In this document: positions 15,400 to 24,881 of the stretch, in pieces
Numbering within the stretch: position 1 is the stretch's first letter
How the letters are laid out: each line of letters opens with the position of its first letter
DNA from: an uncultured Chitinophaga sp.
GTDB taxonomy: Bacteria; Bacteroidota; Bacteroidia; Cytophagales; Cyclobacteriaceae
Assembly (NCBI GenBank): GCA_902168205.1
Contig: CABHOK010000011.1
Coordinates: 372,001-436,000 of the forward strand
Direction: 5' to 3'
Length of the DNA: 64,000 nucleotides
Translations under genes and position numbers: made by a program
The notes under the pieces: generated by a model
Told to the model about the DNA's origin: nothing
Database searches by the model: none
The model's input: only the letters and a program-made list of their open reading frames with translations

Positions 15400-18300
15400 A
15401 TGAAAAAACAGCGACTTGTTGCTTCGTTGAAAGCAACAATGCGGACCGTTATTGTGCCATTGGTAACAACATTTATACTGGGTGTTACCATCGTAAACCC
15501 GTTGGCTGCTCAAGTACTTGATCAGAGAATTTCAGTTTCAGCGAATGAAACCGAAGTCCGCGAAATTCTCAACATCATTCACGAAAAGACCGGTGTGAAG
15601 TTCGTATACAGTTCCACTGCTGTACCGGTCAATCAGAAAGCATCTGTTGATGTAAACAACGAGACAGTTCAAAAGATACTGGCCGATTTACTGCATGCGT
15701 TGGAAATTCATTTCAAAGTTATCAACGGGCAGGTGTTGCTATATGCTGCTGATAAAGATGCGAGTCCTAAAGATAAACCGAATCCTGTAGGCGGTAACGC
15801 TGAGCGATGGGTGTCCTTCACCGTAAAAGGTAAAGTTACCGACCAGCGCGGTGAAGGTATGCCAGGGGTAAATGTTATCCTCAAAGGTACTACCATCGGT
15901 ACAACTACGGATCGTGATGGCTCGTTCGCCCTTTCACTTCCCGATGAACATAAAGAAGGAAGTCTCATTTTTTCATTTGTAGGATATCAGCCGCAGGAAG
16001 TTGCTATAGGCAGTCAGACCGATATAGTAGTAAAACTTGCCGAAGACCTGAAGGCTCTGAATGAAGTTGTTATCAACGGGTATACCGAAATACGGAAAGA
16101 AAGTTTTACAGGTACTGCCATTACTGTGAGTGGAGAAGATCTGAAAAAAGTAAACCCGATCAATCTTTTTAAAAGTATACAAGCCTTCGATCCTTCCTTT
16201 CGTGTGGAAGTAGACAACCAGTTTGGCTCCGACCCGAATAAACTTCCGGATATTACCGTGCGCGGTGAAACCGGCTTGCCATCCACCAATACAACCGCGG
16301 GTAATGACAATCTGGTAAGCAGAAGAAATCTGAACAACCCGAACAATCCTACCTTTATACTCAATGGATTTGAAGTCGGCATTCAAAGTATATATGACCT
16401 CGATATCAACCGCGTTGCTTCCATCACCATTCTGAAAGATGCTGCGGCTACCGCTATATATGGATCGCGTGCTGCAAACGGAGTCGTGATCATTACACTC
16501 AAAAAACCGGAAGAAGGTAAATTGCAGTTCTCGTTCAACTACGAGCTGACAACAAACAACCCTGACCTAAATGTATACGATGTACTGAACGCAGAGCAAA
16601 AACTTGACTATGAATTGCTGGCCGGTGTATACGATGCTACACGCGACTATAACAACACTTATACACAAGATCAGCATGATCAACGCTATTACCTGCGCAA
16701 GAAAAATGTAGTGAGCGGTGTTAACTCCTACTGGTTGTCTGAACCCGTTGAGACTTCCATCGGGCACCAGGCTTCGCTCGGTGTGGAGGGGGGCTCGGAT
16801 GTGCTGCTATACAATGTTACGGCACGTTATCAAACCATGAAGGGTGTAATGAAAGGCTCCGAACGGAATCGTGTAGGCCTTGACGTTATGCTTGGATATA
16901 ACCTGAATAGATTTCATTTCAACAATACACTTTCTGTAGCACAGGTAAATGCGCAGGAGTCTAAGTATGGAAGCTTCTCGGATTACGTGCGCATGAATCC
17001 ATACTATCCCAAACACGATGCGAATGGTAACATCATTCAGGAGATCGATTCCTGGAACAGGCGCGAGACCGAACCTGGTAAAGAAGGAAACAGCAAGATC
17101 GTTCCGGAGATTGTATTAAACCCAGCGTACAATGCTACGCTTCACGGCTTCAATAAGAATGACTATACGCAGATCATCAATTCATTTTCTGTGTCCTGGA
17201 ACATTACAAATGCACTTGATCTTCGCGGACAACTGAGTATCAACAAAACATTAAACAGCGAAGACCTGTTTGTGTCACCGTTCAGCAATCAGTATTTCAC
17301 CTGGACGAGTGGTGATGATCTGAAGAAGCGTGGCGAATACCAGTACAAGACCAACGATGAAATGACATACGATGGTAACATGATGCTGTCGTTTCACAAA
17401 GCGATTAGTAAACATTTTATAAATGCTACACTCGGAACAAACATCCGCGACTATAGCTCTGACTTCAGTGGCTTTCGTGCCATTGGTTTTGCCAACGACC
17501 GTTTCGATAATGTAGGCTTTGCCAATGCTTATAAAGATGAAGATCACCCGGTGGGTTGGTATTCACAGGAAAAATTACTCGGCTACTTCCTGAGTGGTAA
17601 TTACTCGTGGTCGGATAAATACCTGGCGGATATATCGGTGCGTGTAGATGGCTCTTCAAAATTTGGTGCTGATAATAAATATGCACCGTTCTGGTCAGTA
17701 GGTATAGGATGGAACCTGCACAAGGAGAAATTTCTGGCCGGATCAAAAGTTATCAACCAGTTGAAAGTGCGTGCCAGCACCGGACTAACTGGAGAGGTAT
17801 CGTTTGATTCTTATCTCGCGAGCACCACGTACGAGTATTATCAGGACTGGTACTCCAGTGGAGTAGGGGCTGTTGTAAAAGCGTACGGTAATGAAGATCT
17901 GCGCTGGCAGCGTACACAGAACTATGATATAGGTATTGAAGCAAACCTGTTTCAGAACCGTATATACTTTTCACCACGGTACTACTACCGGCTAACAGAC
18001 GATCTTGTGGCGGATATTATTGTTCCTCCATCACTTGGCTTTGTGTCCTATAAATCAAACTTAGGACAGATGGAGAACCGTGGTTTTGAATTCAACATGC
18101 GTGCGAATGTACTCCGCGGCAACAAATGGTTTGTCGATATATTCGCAAATGGCTCACGCAATATCAACACCATTAAAAAGATATCGGAATCGCTGAAGAA
18201 GTATAACGATGAGATTGATAAACAGCAGGACGATAAAGATAACAAGTCTGTGCCGCTGCTTCGTTACCGTGAAGGCGAATCGCTTACCACTATATATGCT

Positions 18301-18864
18301 GTTCCGTCAAGAGGTATAGATCCGGAGAACGGTAAAGAAATCTTTATACGCAAGGACGGATCACTAACCTATAACTACAGCGTGCGCGACATTGTGCCGG
18401 TAGGAAACGCTGCACCGGACCTTGAAGGAAACTTCGGGACAGATATAGGCTACGGTAATTTTATAGTAAGCTTTTACTTCTTTACCAAGTTTGGTGGCGA
18501 CATGTTTAACCAGACACTCATTGATCGTGTAGAGAATGCAGACCCGCACTACAACGTTGATGTACGTGTCTTGAACGACCGCTGGAAACAACCGGGAGAT
18601 CATGCTATGTATAAGGATATCACCGACTGGGAGCAGACGCGTGCTTCATCACGATTTGTACAGCAGGAAAATACCGTAGAACTGCGCACGGTAAACCTGT
18701 CGTATGAAGTGCCCGGTGCTATTGCAAACAAGTGGCGCATGCGTACGCTTCGCTTCTCGGTTACAGCAAACGATCTGTGGCGCAAGTCCAGCATTAAAAT
18801 GGAACGTGGTATCGATTATCCATTTGCACGCACGGTGACCTTTACCATTCAATCCCGATTCTGA
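15400..18864 (+). CDS. SusC/RagA-type TonB-dependent receptor with STN domain
   Basis: A 1154-residue outer-membrane receptor. Order of domains: signal region (cleavage near PLAAQ), STN domain (about 35-100, EVREILNIIHEKTGVKFVYSS), carboxypeptidase-like regulatory domain (about 135-215, GKVTDQRGEGMPGVNVILKGTTIGTTTDRDGSF), TonB plug (about 220-370, with the VVINGYTEIRKESFTG and TILKDAAATAIYGSRAANGVV blocks) and a C-terminal beta-barrel. The STN domain signals to FecR. The frame opens at a TTG at 15361, but the ATG at 15400 preceded by AAAGGT is the better start. The SusD gene follows 7 bases downstream. Ligand unknown; the downstream enzymes suggest glycopeptides or glycans. Confidence 0.95.
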   Translation: MKKQRLVASLKATMRTVIVPLVTTFILGVTIVNPLAAQVLDQRISVSANETEVREILNIIHEKTGVKFVYSSTAVPVNQKASVDVNNETVQKILADLLHALEIHFKVINGQVLLYAADKDASPKDKPNPVGGNAERWVSFTVKGKVTDQRGEGMPGVNVILKGTTIGTTTDRDGSFALSLPDEHKEGSLIFSFVGYQPQEVAIGSQTDIVVKLAEDLKALNEVVINGYTEIRKESFTGTAITVSGEDLKKVNPINLFKSIQAFDPSFRVEVDNQFGSDPNKLPDITVRGETGLPSTNTTAGNDNLVSRRNLNNPNNPTFILNGFEVGIQSIYDLDINRVASITILKDAAATAIYGSRAANGVVIITLKKPEEGKLQFSFNYELTTNNPDLNVYDVLNAEQKLDYELLAGVYDATRDYNNTYTQDQHDQRYYLRKKNVVSGVNSYWLSEPVETSIGHQASLGVEGGSDVLLYNVTARYQTMKGVMKGSERNRVGLDVMLGYNLNRFHFNNTLSVAQVNAQESKYGSFSDYVRMNPYYPKHDANGNIIQEIDSWNRRETEPGKEGNSKIVPEIVLNPAYNATLHGFNKNDYTQIINSFSVSWNITNALDLRGQLSINKTLNSEDLFVSPFSNQYFTWTSGDDLKKRGEYQYKTNDEMTYDGNMMLSFHKAISKHFINATLGTNIRDYSSDFSGFRAIGFANDRFDNVGFANAYKDEDHPVGWYSQEKLLGYFLSGNYSWSDKYLADISVRVDGSSKFGADNKYAPFWSVGIGWNLHKEKFLAGSKVINQLKVRASTGLTGEVSFDSYLASTTYEYYQDWYSSGVGAVVKAYGNEDLRWQRTQNYDIGIEANLFQNRIYFSPRYYYRLTDDLVADIIVPPSLGFVSYKSNLGQMENRGFEFNMRANVLRGNKWFVDIFANGSRNINTIKKISESLKKYNDEIDKQQDDKDNKSVPLLRYREGESLTTIYAVPSRGIDPENGKEIFIRKDGSLTYNYSVRDIVPVGNAAPDLEGNFGTDIGYGNFIVSFYFFTKFGGDMFNQTLIDRVENADPHYNVDVRVLNDRWKQPGDHAMYKDITDWEQTRASSRFVQQENTVELRTVNLSYEVPGAIANKWRMRTLRFSVTANDLWRKSSIKMERGIDYPFARTVTFTIQSRF

Positions 18865-18871
18865 TTTTGCC

Positions 18872-20359
18872 ATGATAAAGAAAATTATACTCTGGACAGC
18901 GATCGTTGCATTGGTAACATCCTGCTCCGATTACCTGGAAGTACAACCGAAATCGCAGGTTGACCGCGATGTACTCTTTAGTACACAGGAAGGCTTCATG
19001 GAAGCGCTCATCGGTATATATGTGCGCTGTACGCAAACCGACAGTTATGGCAATGAAGTTACGTTCGGTTTCCCGGATGTACTCGCACAGAACTACGATG
19101 CCGTGGATTACAGTGATACGTATGATGCTGCCAAATATCAATACCAGCAAACGCTGAAATTCAATTATGGTGATCAATACTTCATCAACCGTAAAGATGC
19201 GATGTGGCTGGCGCTCTATAATGCTATCGCCAATTGTAATTTACTGTTGGAGAACATCGATGAAAAGAAAAACCTGTTTAACTACGAGAGCGATTACCTG
19301 TTGATAAAAGGTGAGGCGATAGCATTACGGGCATACTTGCATTTTGATATATACCGCATGTTTGCACCAGCCTATAGTGTTGACCCGGAAGCGAAAGTAA
19401 TTCCGTATGTAACAACGTATGGCAAGGAAGTAACAGCACAGGCTACTGGTACGGAAATATTGGACAAAGCTATAGCTGATTTACTGGCTGCAAAAGAACT
19501 GCTGCGCGATACCGATCCTATACGTACCGAAGGCTATAGCATCGGCTATCCCGGAGATGTAACCGAGACGGAAGAAGAAGGCCGCATCTTTCTGCACAAC
19601 CGCAGGCATCGCCTGAATTACTATGCGGTGTGTGGTGAACTTGCGCGTATATACCTCGCGAAGAATGACAAGCCGAAAGCGCTGGAGCAGGCATTGGAAG
19701 TAATCAATTCCAACAAGTTTCCCTGGACAAAGAAGGAAGATTTTAATGCGGATAAGGAAGAGGAGAAAGACCGCGTGATGTATAAAGAGTTGTTGTTTGC
19801 GTGGGATATAGCGAAACGCAGCGATGACCTGGGCGATCGTTTTCGCGAAGATAGAACACGCTTGCATTGCACCGTGCCCGAAGGTGGCGCCATCTTTGAA
19901 ACCGGCAGTGTGGGAGGGAATGACTATCGCTTCAAGCAATGGCTGCGCGAAACTTCTTCCGGAGGATCATCTGCACTCTATGTACGAAAGTACAAGCGTG
20001 AGTTGAACAATCGCCACCCGCTGGTAGCCCCTGCGTTGCGTCTCAGCGAAATATACTATATCGCTGCCGAAGCAACGTTTGATACTGATCCGGACGCTGC
20101 CTGGAATTATTTTAACAAAGTCCGCTATAACCGCGGCATAGGGCAGGAGATACACGGTGAGGCATCGCGCGATGTTTTCATTACCGAATTGCTCAAGGAA
20201 GCACGTAAAGAATTTTTTGCTGAAGGACAGATCTTCTATATGTATAAACGCCTCAACCGGAATCTCATTGGCATGGGCGGTATATCCATACCCGCCAGTA
20301 ACCAGATTTTTGTAGTACCGATGCCAAACGATGAGATTGCTTTTGGCCAGCGTGAATAA
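18872..20359 (+). CDS. SusD/RagB family nutrient-binding lipoprotein
   Basis: A 495-residue surface lipoprotein (lipobox VTSCSDYLE, Cys18). The typical SusD pattern is present: an N-terminal DYLEVQPKSQVDRDVLFSTQEGFMEALIGIY segment, TPR-like helices (DYLLIKGEAIALRAYLHFDIYRMFAPAY), and a C-terminal block with EARKEFFAEGQIFYMYKRLNR and VVPMPNDEIAFG. SusD forms a lid on its SusC partner and captures the ligand. The gene begins 7 bases after SusC. Ligand specificity cannot be inferred from the sequence. Confidence 0.95.
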   Translation: MIKKIILWTAIVALVTSCSDYLEVQPKSQVDRDVLFSTQEGFMEALIGIYVRCTQTDSYGNEVTFGFPDVLAQNYDAVDYSDTYDAAKYQYQQTLKFNYGDQYFINRKDAMWLALYNAIANCNLLLENIDEKKNLFNYESDYLLIKGEAIALRAYLHFDIYRMFAPAYSVDPEAKVIPYVTTYGKEVTAQATGTEILDKAIADLLAAKELLRDTDPIRTEGYSIGYPGDVTETEEEGRIFLHNRRHRLNYYAVCGELARIYLAKNDKPKALEQALEVINSNKFPWTKKEDFNADKEEEKDRVMYKELLFAWDIAKRSDDLGDRFREDRTRLHCTVPEGGAIFETGSVGGNDYRFKQWLRETSSGGSSALYVRKYKRELNNRHPLVAPALRLSEIYYIAAEATFDTDPDAAWNYFNKVRYNRGIGQEIHGEASRDVFITELLKEARKEFFAEGQIFYMYKRLNRNLIGMGGISIPASNQIFVVPMPNDEIAFGQRE

Positions 20360-20383
20360 TACAAACTGTAAATGCTTACAATC

Positions 20384-21220
20384 ATGAAACGAACAATACT
20401 CTTAGCATGGATAGCAGCCGCAGTTTGTGCAGGCTGCGCAGAAGATCATGCCAATGTATATACCGGCAGCGACAATATTTACTTTGACTTTGATCCGGAG
20501 ACAAAAGAACGGGACAGCATCATTTATACGTTTGCTTTTACACCCGGTGTGAAAGTGGACACGGTATATCTGCCGGTGCGTATTTCGGGAAGGCGAATTC
20601 CCGTGTCACGACAATTTACAATCTCGGTTGTGGAAGATGCCAAACGCACCACAGCACAAGCGGGTTTACATTATGAACCGTTGGAACCGTTCTATACCAT
20701 ACCGGCTGATTCCGGTACAGCACAGGTTTCGTTCATTATCTATAACGAAGATCCTGAACTGGAGAATCGCAGTGTCGGCATTACCATGGTGCTTACTCCT
20801 ACTGAAGATTTAGGTGTTGATCTGCCTGATCTCATCACAGCTAAGGTTGTGTTCTCAAACCGGCTGGAGATGCCGGTGTGGTGGCCGATGTGGACCAGCG
20901 AACTGCGTGACTATACGCGCACCAAGCATGCGTTGTATCTCATCGCAGTCGGAAATATCGACTTGATCTCTTCGTATGAAGGTAATAATCATTTGATACC
21001 GTATAACCTGTTCCTCATCGACAAACTGAGACGTTTTCTGCGCGAGCCTTTTACATGGGTAGAGCAAAACCCGGATTATATACTCGAAGAGAAAAACACA
21101 GGTATATATGAATTTTACCGGAATGATTTGCCGGATATACGCTATACACTGTCGAAGTATGCAGCCGATGGTAAATATTATTTCATTGACGAGTTTGACG
21201 AGCGCGTCATTATAAACTAA
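20384..21220 (+). CDS. DUF4843 domain lipoprotein
   Basis: A 278-residue lipoprotein (lipobox VCAGC near residue 18). After the lipid anchor it has the NIYFDFDPETKERDSIIYTFAF start and a beta-sandwich pattern with VYLPVRISGRR, which I associate with DUF4843 (Calx-beta-like) proteins. These regularly follow SusD and precede a PKD-like lipoprotein, as here. A surface glycan/peptide-binding role is presumed. The ATG at 20384 is chosen over 20372 because it starts the signal peptide directly. Confidence 0.8.
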   Translation: MKRTILLAWIAAAVCAGCAEDHANVYTGSDNIYFDFDPETKERDSIIYTFAFTPGVKVDTVYLPVRISGRRIPVSRQFTISVVEDAKRTTAQAGLHYEPLEPFYTIPADSGTAQVSFIIYNEDPELENRSVGITMVLTPTEDLGVDLPDLITAKVVFSNRLEMPVWWPMWTSELRDYTRTKHALYLIAVGNIDLISSYEGNNHLIPYNLFLIDKLRRFLREPFTWVEQNPDYILEEKNTGIYEFYRNDLPDIRYTLSKYAADGKYYFIDEFDERVIIN

Positions 21221-21235
21221 CCTCTCCTGGAAGCT

Positions 21236-22657
21236 ATGAAAATAAAGATATCAATACTGTGCAGTGTGCTGGCGTGTCTGTTGCTGGCAACGGCCTGCTA
21301 TAAAGATCTGGGTAACTATGACTATACGGCACCGGAAGAACCTGTTGTTACCGGGTTGGAAGATACGATCTATACAGCGTTTATCGGTGATACACTCCGC
21401 ATCAAACCCGAAGTGAAACACAGCCTGACGGGAACGGAGGAGCTTACCTATCAGTGGAAGATTGGATTTCCATATCCGCCTTTTGAAATTATATACGAAG
21501 GCCCTGAACTTGAAGAAGTGTTTGCCCTCAACCCCGGTATATATAATGGTTTGTTTACCATTTTCGATAAGACAAACGGCATGAAATACTATTACCCGTT
21601 TCAGGTAGAAGGTAAAACGGAATTTACAAAAGGTACTGTTATACTCAGCGAGGAAGCCGGTGGTTCGGAAATTTCATTCATCAAACCGGACAATACATTG
21701 CTGACTCGTTTGTATGAGACAATCAATAATGAAAAACTTCCGGGTAAACCGTTGCAGATATTACCCGTAAACCGCGGTTGGCAACCAGGTAATGCCAACC
21801 TGAAAAACTTCTGGTTGTTGTTTGGTGAAGGAGAGGACCCGGGTATAATCGTAGATGTTAACACGTTTATCCGTTCATCCTATATCAGCGAAAACTTTTA
21901 CGACAGGCCAACCTCGATTTCGATTGGAGCGCTTCGTACCGGTATATCCGGAGTTACATCCGGTGTGATCAATGGTAAATTTTACCGTGGTTCCACCAAC
22001 AGTGACCCATCCGGAAGCGCCTATGGTAAATATGGAAATGCATCGGCCGGTGACTATACATTGTCACCCAGCTTTATCTTCGTAGAGTTTCAGTACTATA
22101 TCGGGTACGATACAAGTAAGAAAAGATTTGTACGCTTTACCAACGATGGTGTTTACTTTGGAACAGACTATACTGTTATACCGATCGGTACGGGTTTCGA
22201 TCCTACCAACGTAGGACTCGACCTGGTACACATGCAATATCTGAACAGCGCTTCAAGTATGGCTTACCTGAAAGACAATACCGGCAAAGTATACGAGTAT
22301 AATTTCTTTAATTCTCCGGATACATTCTTCCCCAACTACAGGCGTGCATTTAAAGGAAGCGACCTCGTAACGGCCAATACCAAATGGGCAGGCTCTCTCC
22401 TCCAGGTTATTTACTTCTCGTCTGGTGATAAAATATATAAGTATAACCCGGTGAACGAAGAACTGTTGCCACTCGAAGCTGACTTCGAAGGTCGTGATGT
22501 TTCGCTGGTAAAACTCACAACTTCGGGCGATACATTAGTGACTGGCACCGAGGGAAATCTATATTATCTGGATGTAAGTACGGGTAAAAACGGAAACGTC
22601 ATTACCCGCTATGAAGGTATACCGGGCAAACCGGTCGATGTGGTGATCAGACGTTAA
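21236..22657 (+). CDS. PKD-like family surface lipoprotein
   Basis: A 473-residue lipoprotein (lipobox LLATACYKDLGNYDYT, the Cys-Tyr-Lys-Asp-x-Gly start characteristic of this family). An Ig/PKD-like domain at about 35-125 is followed by a repeat region resembling a beta-propeller (TGKVYEYN, GDKIYKYN, EGNLYYLD motifs). It lies 15 bases after the DUF4843 gene. The set SusC-SusD-DUF4843-PKD-like is common in Bacteroidota, and this member probably binds ligand at the cell surface. No catalytic motif is seen. Confidence 0.8.
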   Translation: MKIKISILCSVLACLLLATACYKDLGNYDYTAPEEPVVTGLEDTIYTAFIGDTLRIKPEVKHSLTGTEELTYQWKIGFPYPPFEIIYEGPELEEVFALNPGIYNGLFTIFDKTNGMKYYYPFQVEGKTEFTKGTVILSEEAGGSEISFIKPDNTLLTRLYETINNEKLPGKPLQILPVNRGWQPGNANLKNFWLLFGEGEDPGIIVDVNTFIRSSYISENFYDRPTSISIGALRTGISGVTSGVINGKFYRGSTNSDPSGSAYGKYGNASAGDYTLSPSFIFVEFQYYIGYDTSKKRFVRFTNDGVYFGTDYTVIPIGTGFDPTNVGLDLVHMQYLNSASSMAYLKDNTGKVYEYNFFNSPDTFFPNYRRAFKGSDLVTANTKWAGSLLQVIYFSSGDKIYKYNPVNEELLPLEADFEGRDVSLVKLTTSGDTLVTGTEGNLYYLDVSTGKNGNVITRYEGIPGKPVDVVIRR

Positions 22658-22665
22658 GTTTAGGG

Positions 22666-22711
22666 CAAACTGTTCCCGGGTTTATGACGATCGTAAGCCC
22701 GGGACAGTTTG
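22666..22711 (+). terminator. Strong hairpin between PKD-like and protease genes
   Basis: CAAACTG then TCCCGGG pairs with CCCGGGA then CAGTTTG, giving a 14-bp stem with one bulge; a further inner stem lies around CGATCG. No T run follows directly, so it may be a processing or stabilising hairpin as well as a terminator. Confidence 0.5.
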
Positions 22712-22803
22712 ATATACAGCCGCATAAAAAAATAATGTATATACTCCTTAGGGATACATCGTTGTTGTGCTACATCTAATCGTTGACCGAAATTTAACAA
22801 AAC

Positions 22804-23670
22804 GTGATAAAGCAAATCAGGAAAATAGTATACATCGCTGTTGCTGCAATAGCCATGTGCAGCACTGCGGTACGGGCTCAGAGTTCGTATACCTTTACCG
22901 AAGGCGTTATCGAAGATGAAGCGATCTATACCCGGCTGGAAACCGAAGGACGCAAACTCATCGATAATCAGCAGATCGTACCGATGTCCAAACTGGCATT
23001 ACAACTTACCAATACACAATGCCAGGCAGCACTGGTAAAACCATCCGGTAAAAGTATAACCGATGCAGATCTCTATGCCCGATGCAAAAGCGGTGTGCTG
23101 GTAGTGGGTACGTTGTATAAATGTTCGCATTGTCCAAACGATCACCTGCGTGCCGCTACGGGTTTTGTAATAGATGAAAGCGGCATAGCCATAACGAGCT
23201 ATCATATATTTCGCGGACAGGCAACAGACGAAGCCACTGACATCACGGTAGTCGTGATGGATATAGCCGGAAATGTATACCCCATCACCGAAGTACTGGC
23301 AGCAAGTTTAAAAGATGATGTTGCCATTTTCCGCATCAATACAAACCGGAAAAAAATGTATGCACTACCGTTGGCAACAGCAGCGCGTGCAGGCGATGAT
23401 GCCAACGTGATCGGCCATCCGCACAATATGTATTATTCCTTTACAACCGGAACGGTCTCCAGACTATATAAGCGTGAGGGCGGAGATAAAATGTCGGTCA
23501 CGGCTGATTTCTCACAAGGCTCCAGCGGTGGTCCCGTGTTGGATGACAAGGGTAATGTTATTGGTATAGTATCTGCCACGCGATCGCTCTATAACACTGC
23601 GCAGCACCTGCAAATGGTTTCGCGTGAGGCCATTCCCGTAAGTGCCATCTATACACTTCTTAAAAAGTAG
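22804..23670 (+). CDS. Trypsin-like serine protease (S1C-like), secreted
   Basis: A 288-residue protein with a signal peptide (cleavage near TAVRAQ) and a chymotrypsin-fold protease domain. The triad is readable: His134 (TSYHIF), Asp171 or Asp172 (KDDVAIFRI) and Ser241 (GSSGGPVLDDKG). There is no PDZ domain, so it is shorter than DegP. The start is GTG at 22804. A CxxC pair (CSHC) sits shortly before the protease core. The position after the lipoproteins suggests it cleaves protein substrates in the periplasm or at the surface. Confidence 0.85.
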   Translation: MIKQIRKIVYIAVAAIAMCSTAVRAQSSYTFTEGVIEDEAIYTRLETEGRKLIDNQQIVPMSKLALQLTNTQCQAALVKPSGKSITDADLYARCKSGVLVVGTLYKCSHCPNDHLRAATGFVIDESGIAITSYHIFRGQATDEATDITVVVMDIAGNVYPITEVLAASLKDDVAIFRINTNRKKMYALPLATAARAGDDANVIGHPHNMYYSFTTGTVSRLYKREGGDKMSVTADFSQGSSGGPVLDDKGNVIGIVSATRSLYNTAQHLQMVSREAIPVSAIYTLLKK

Positions 23671-23699
23671 TTTTTATTCATTCATGTAATTCATAAAAA

Positions 23700-24794
23700 A
23701 TGAAATCAATAATTCTGACGCTGGTCGCTTTTTTTCTGTGTTTAAATTTAGCAAGCGCGCAAGAGCGGGGCTTTGTGGTTACCGGTAAACTTGAAGGACT
23801 CAAGCCTTCCTATTTGTTTATGTATCATTCCTATAAAGGAGTGGAACATCGTGACTCGCTGATGGTGAAGGATGGTACTTTTTCATTTAAAGGTAAAGTA
23901 CACGAGCCGTCCATGTGCATCATCTTTTCCAAGGAAATTCGTTTTCAAAAGGTATTCTATGTTCAGAATGCCGATATGAAATTTACCGGAAGTGTTGAGG
24001 CTCCGGATAAAATTGTTATCACCGGGTCGCCTGTACAAGATGAGTATAGTGTATTAGAGAAACGTATAGCCGAGCATCGCAGCAAGGCCATGGCTATTTA
24101 CGAAAGGGCAGAAGCTGTGCGCAAGGACGGTAAGACAGAAGAGGCGAACCAATTAATGGCAGAGTTTGATAAACTATACCGGGGCGAGGGTGCTATACGC
24201 AAGCAGTTTATTATCGATTTCCCCAAGAGCTATGCAGCGCTGGGAGAGTTGCTATACTGGACTACCGAATCAAACTATAAAGAAGCTGCGGAGCTATATG
24301 CTGCTATAGCCACCGAACTGAAAACAACCGATAAAGCCAAAGAAATAGAAGCGCATATCAAAAACCTGGATGTTACCCAGGTGGGGAAACCGTTTGTAGA
24401 TTTTACCATGAACGATGCTCAGGGTAAAACTGTACAACTTTCGTCATACAAGGGTAAATATGTATTGCTCGAATTCTGGGCAAGCTGGTGCGGTCCGTGT
24501 CGTGCCGAGAACCCAAACCTGCGCGAGCAGTATGCGAAGTTCAAGGACAAGGGTTTCAATATACTGGGTGTATCACTCGATGATAAAGAAGATCGCTGGA
24601 AGAAGGCACTTGAAAAGGACAACCTTCCCTGGACACAAGTTTCTGATCTGAAGGGCTGGCACAATGCAGCCGCTATACAATATGGCGTGCGTGCAATACC
24701 GGCTAATTTTCTGATCAGCCCGGAAGGTAAAATTATAGCACGCGATCTACGTGGCGAAGCACTTAACGCCAAGCTTTCCGAGATATTTCCTTAA
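23700..24794 (+). CDS. TlpA-like thioredoxin-fold protein with DUF4369 domain
   Basis: A 364-residue exported protein (signal ending LASAQ). Residues about 25-125 match the DUF4369 beta-domain (FVVTGKLEGLKPSYLFMYH), followed by a helical linker. The thioredoxin-like domain (about 225-364) has the active site W263-C264-G265-P266-C267. Such proteins reduce or oxidise disulfides in the periplasm. A disulfide reductase beside proteases would help open disulfide-bonded proteins; that role is inference. It ends the main operon before the GH29 gene. Confidence 0.88.
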   Translation: MKSIILTLVAFFLCLNLASAQERGFVVTGKLEGLKPSYLFMYHSYKGVEHRDSLMVKDGTFSFKGKVHEPSMCIIFSKEIRFQKVFYVQNADMKFTGSVEAPDKIVITGSPVQDEYSVLEKRIAEHRSKAMAIYERAEAVRKDGKTEEANQLMAEFDKLYRGEGAIRKQFIIDFPKSYAALGELLYWTTESNYKEAAELYAAIATELKTTDKAKEIEAHIKNLDVTQVGKPFVDFTMNDAQGKTVQLSSYKGKYVLLEFWASWCGPCRAENPNLREQYAKFKDKGFNILGVSLDDKEDRWKKALEKDNLPWTQVSDLKGWHNAAAIQYGVRAIPANFLISPEGKIIARDLRGEALNAKLSEIFP

Positions 24795-24828
24795 CCAGCA
24801 CGGCACACGGAAAAAATTTACTTTCAGG

Positions 24829-24847
24829 TTAAGAACGCTATTCTTAA
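24829..24847 (+). terminator. Short hairpin after the TlpA gene
   Basis: TTAAGAA (24829-24835) and TTCTTAA (24841-24847) form a perfect 7-bp stem with a 5-base loop followed by TTT. It is AT-rich, hence weak. Confidence 0.35.
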
Positions 24848-24881
24848 TTTGAACGGCTAAGCTTTAAACTTTTAATCCACC

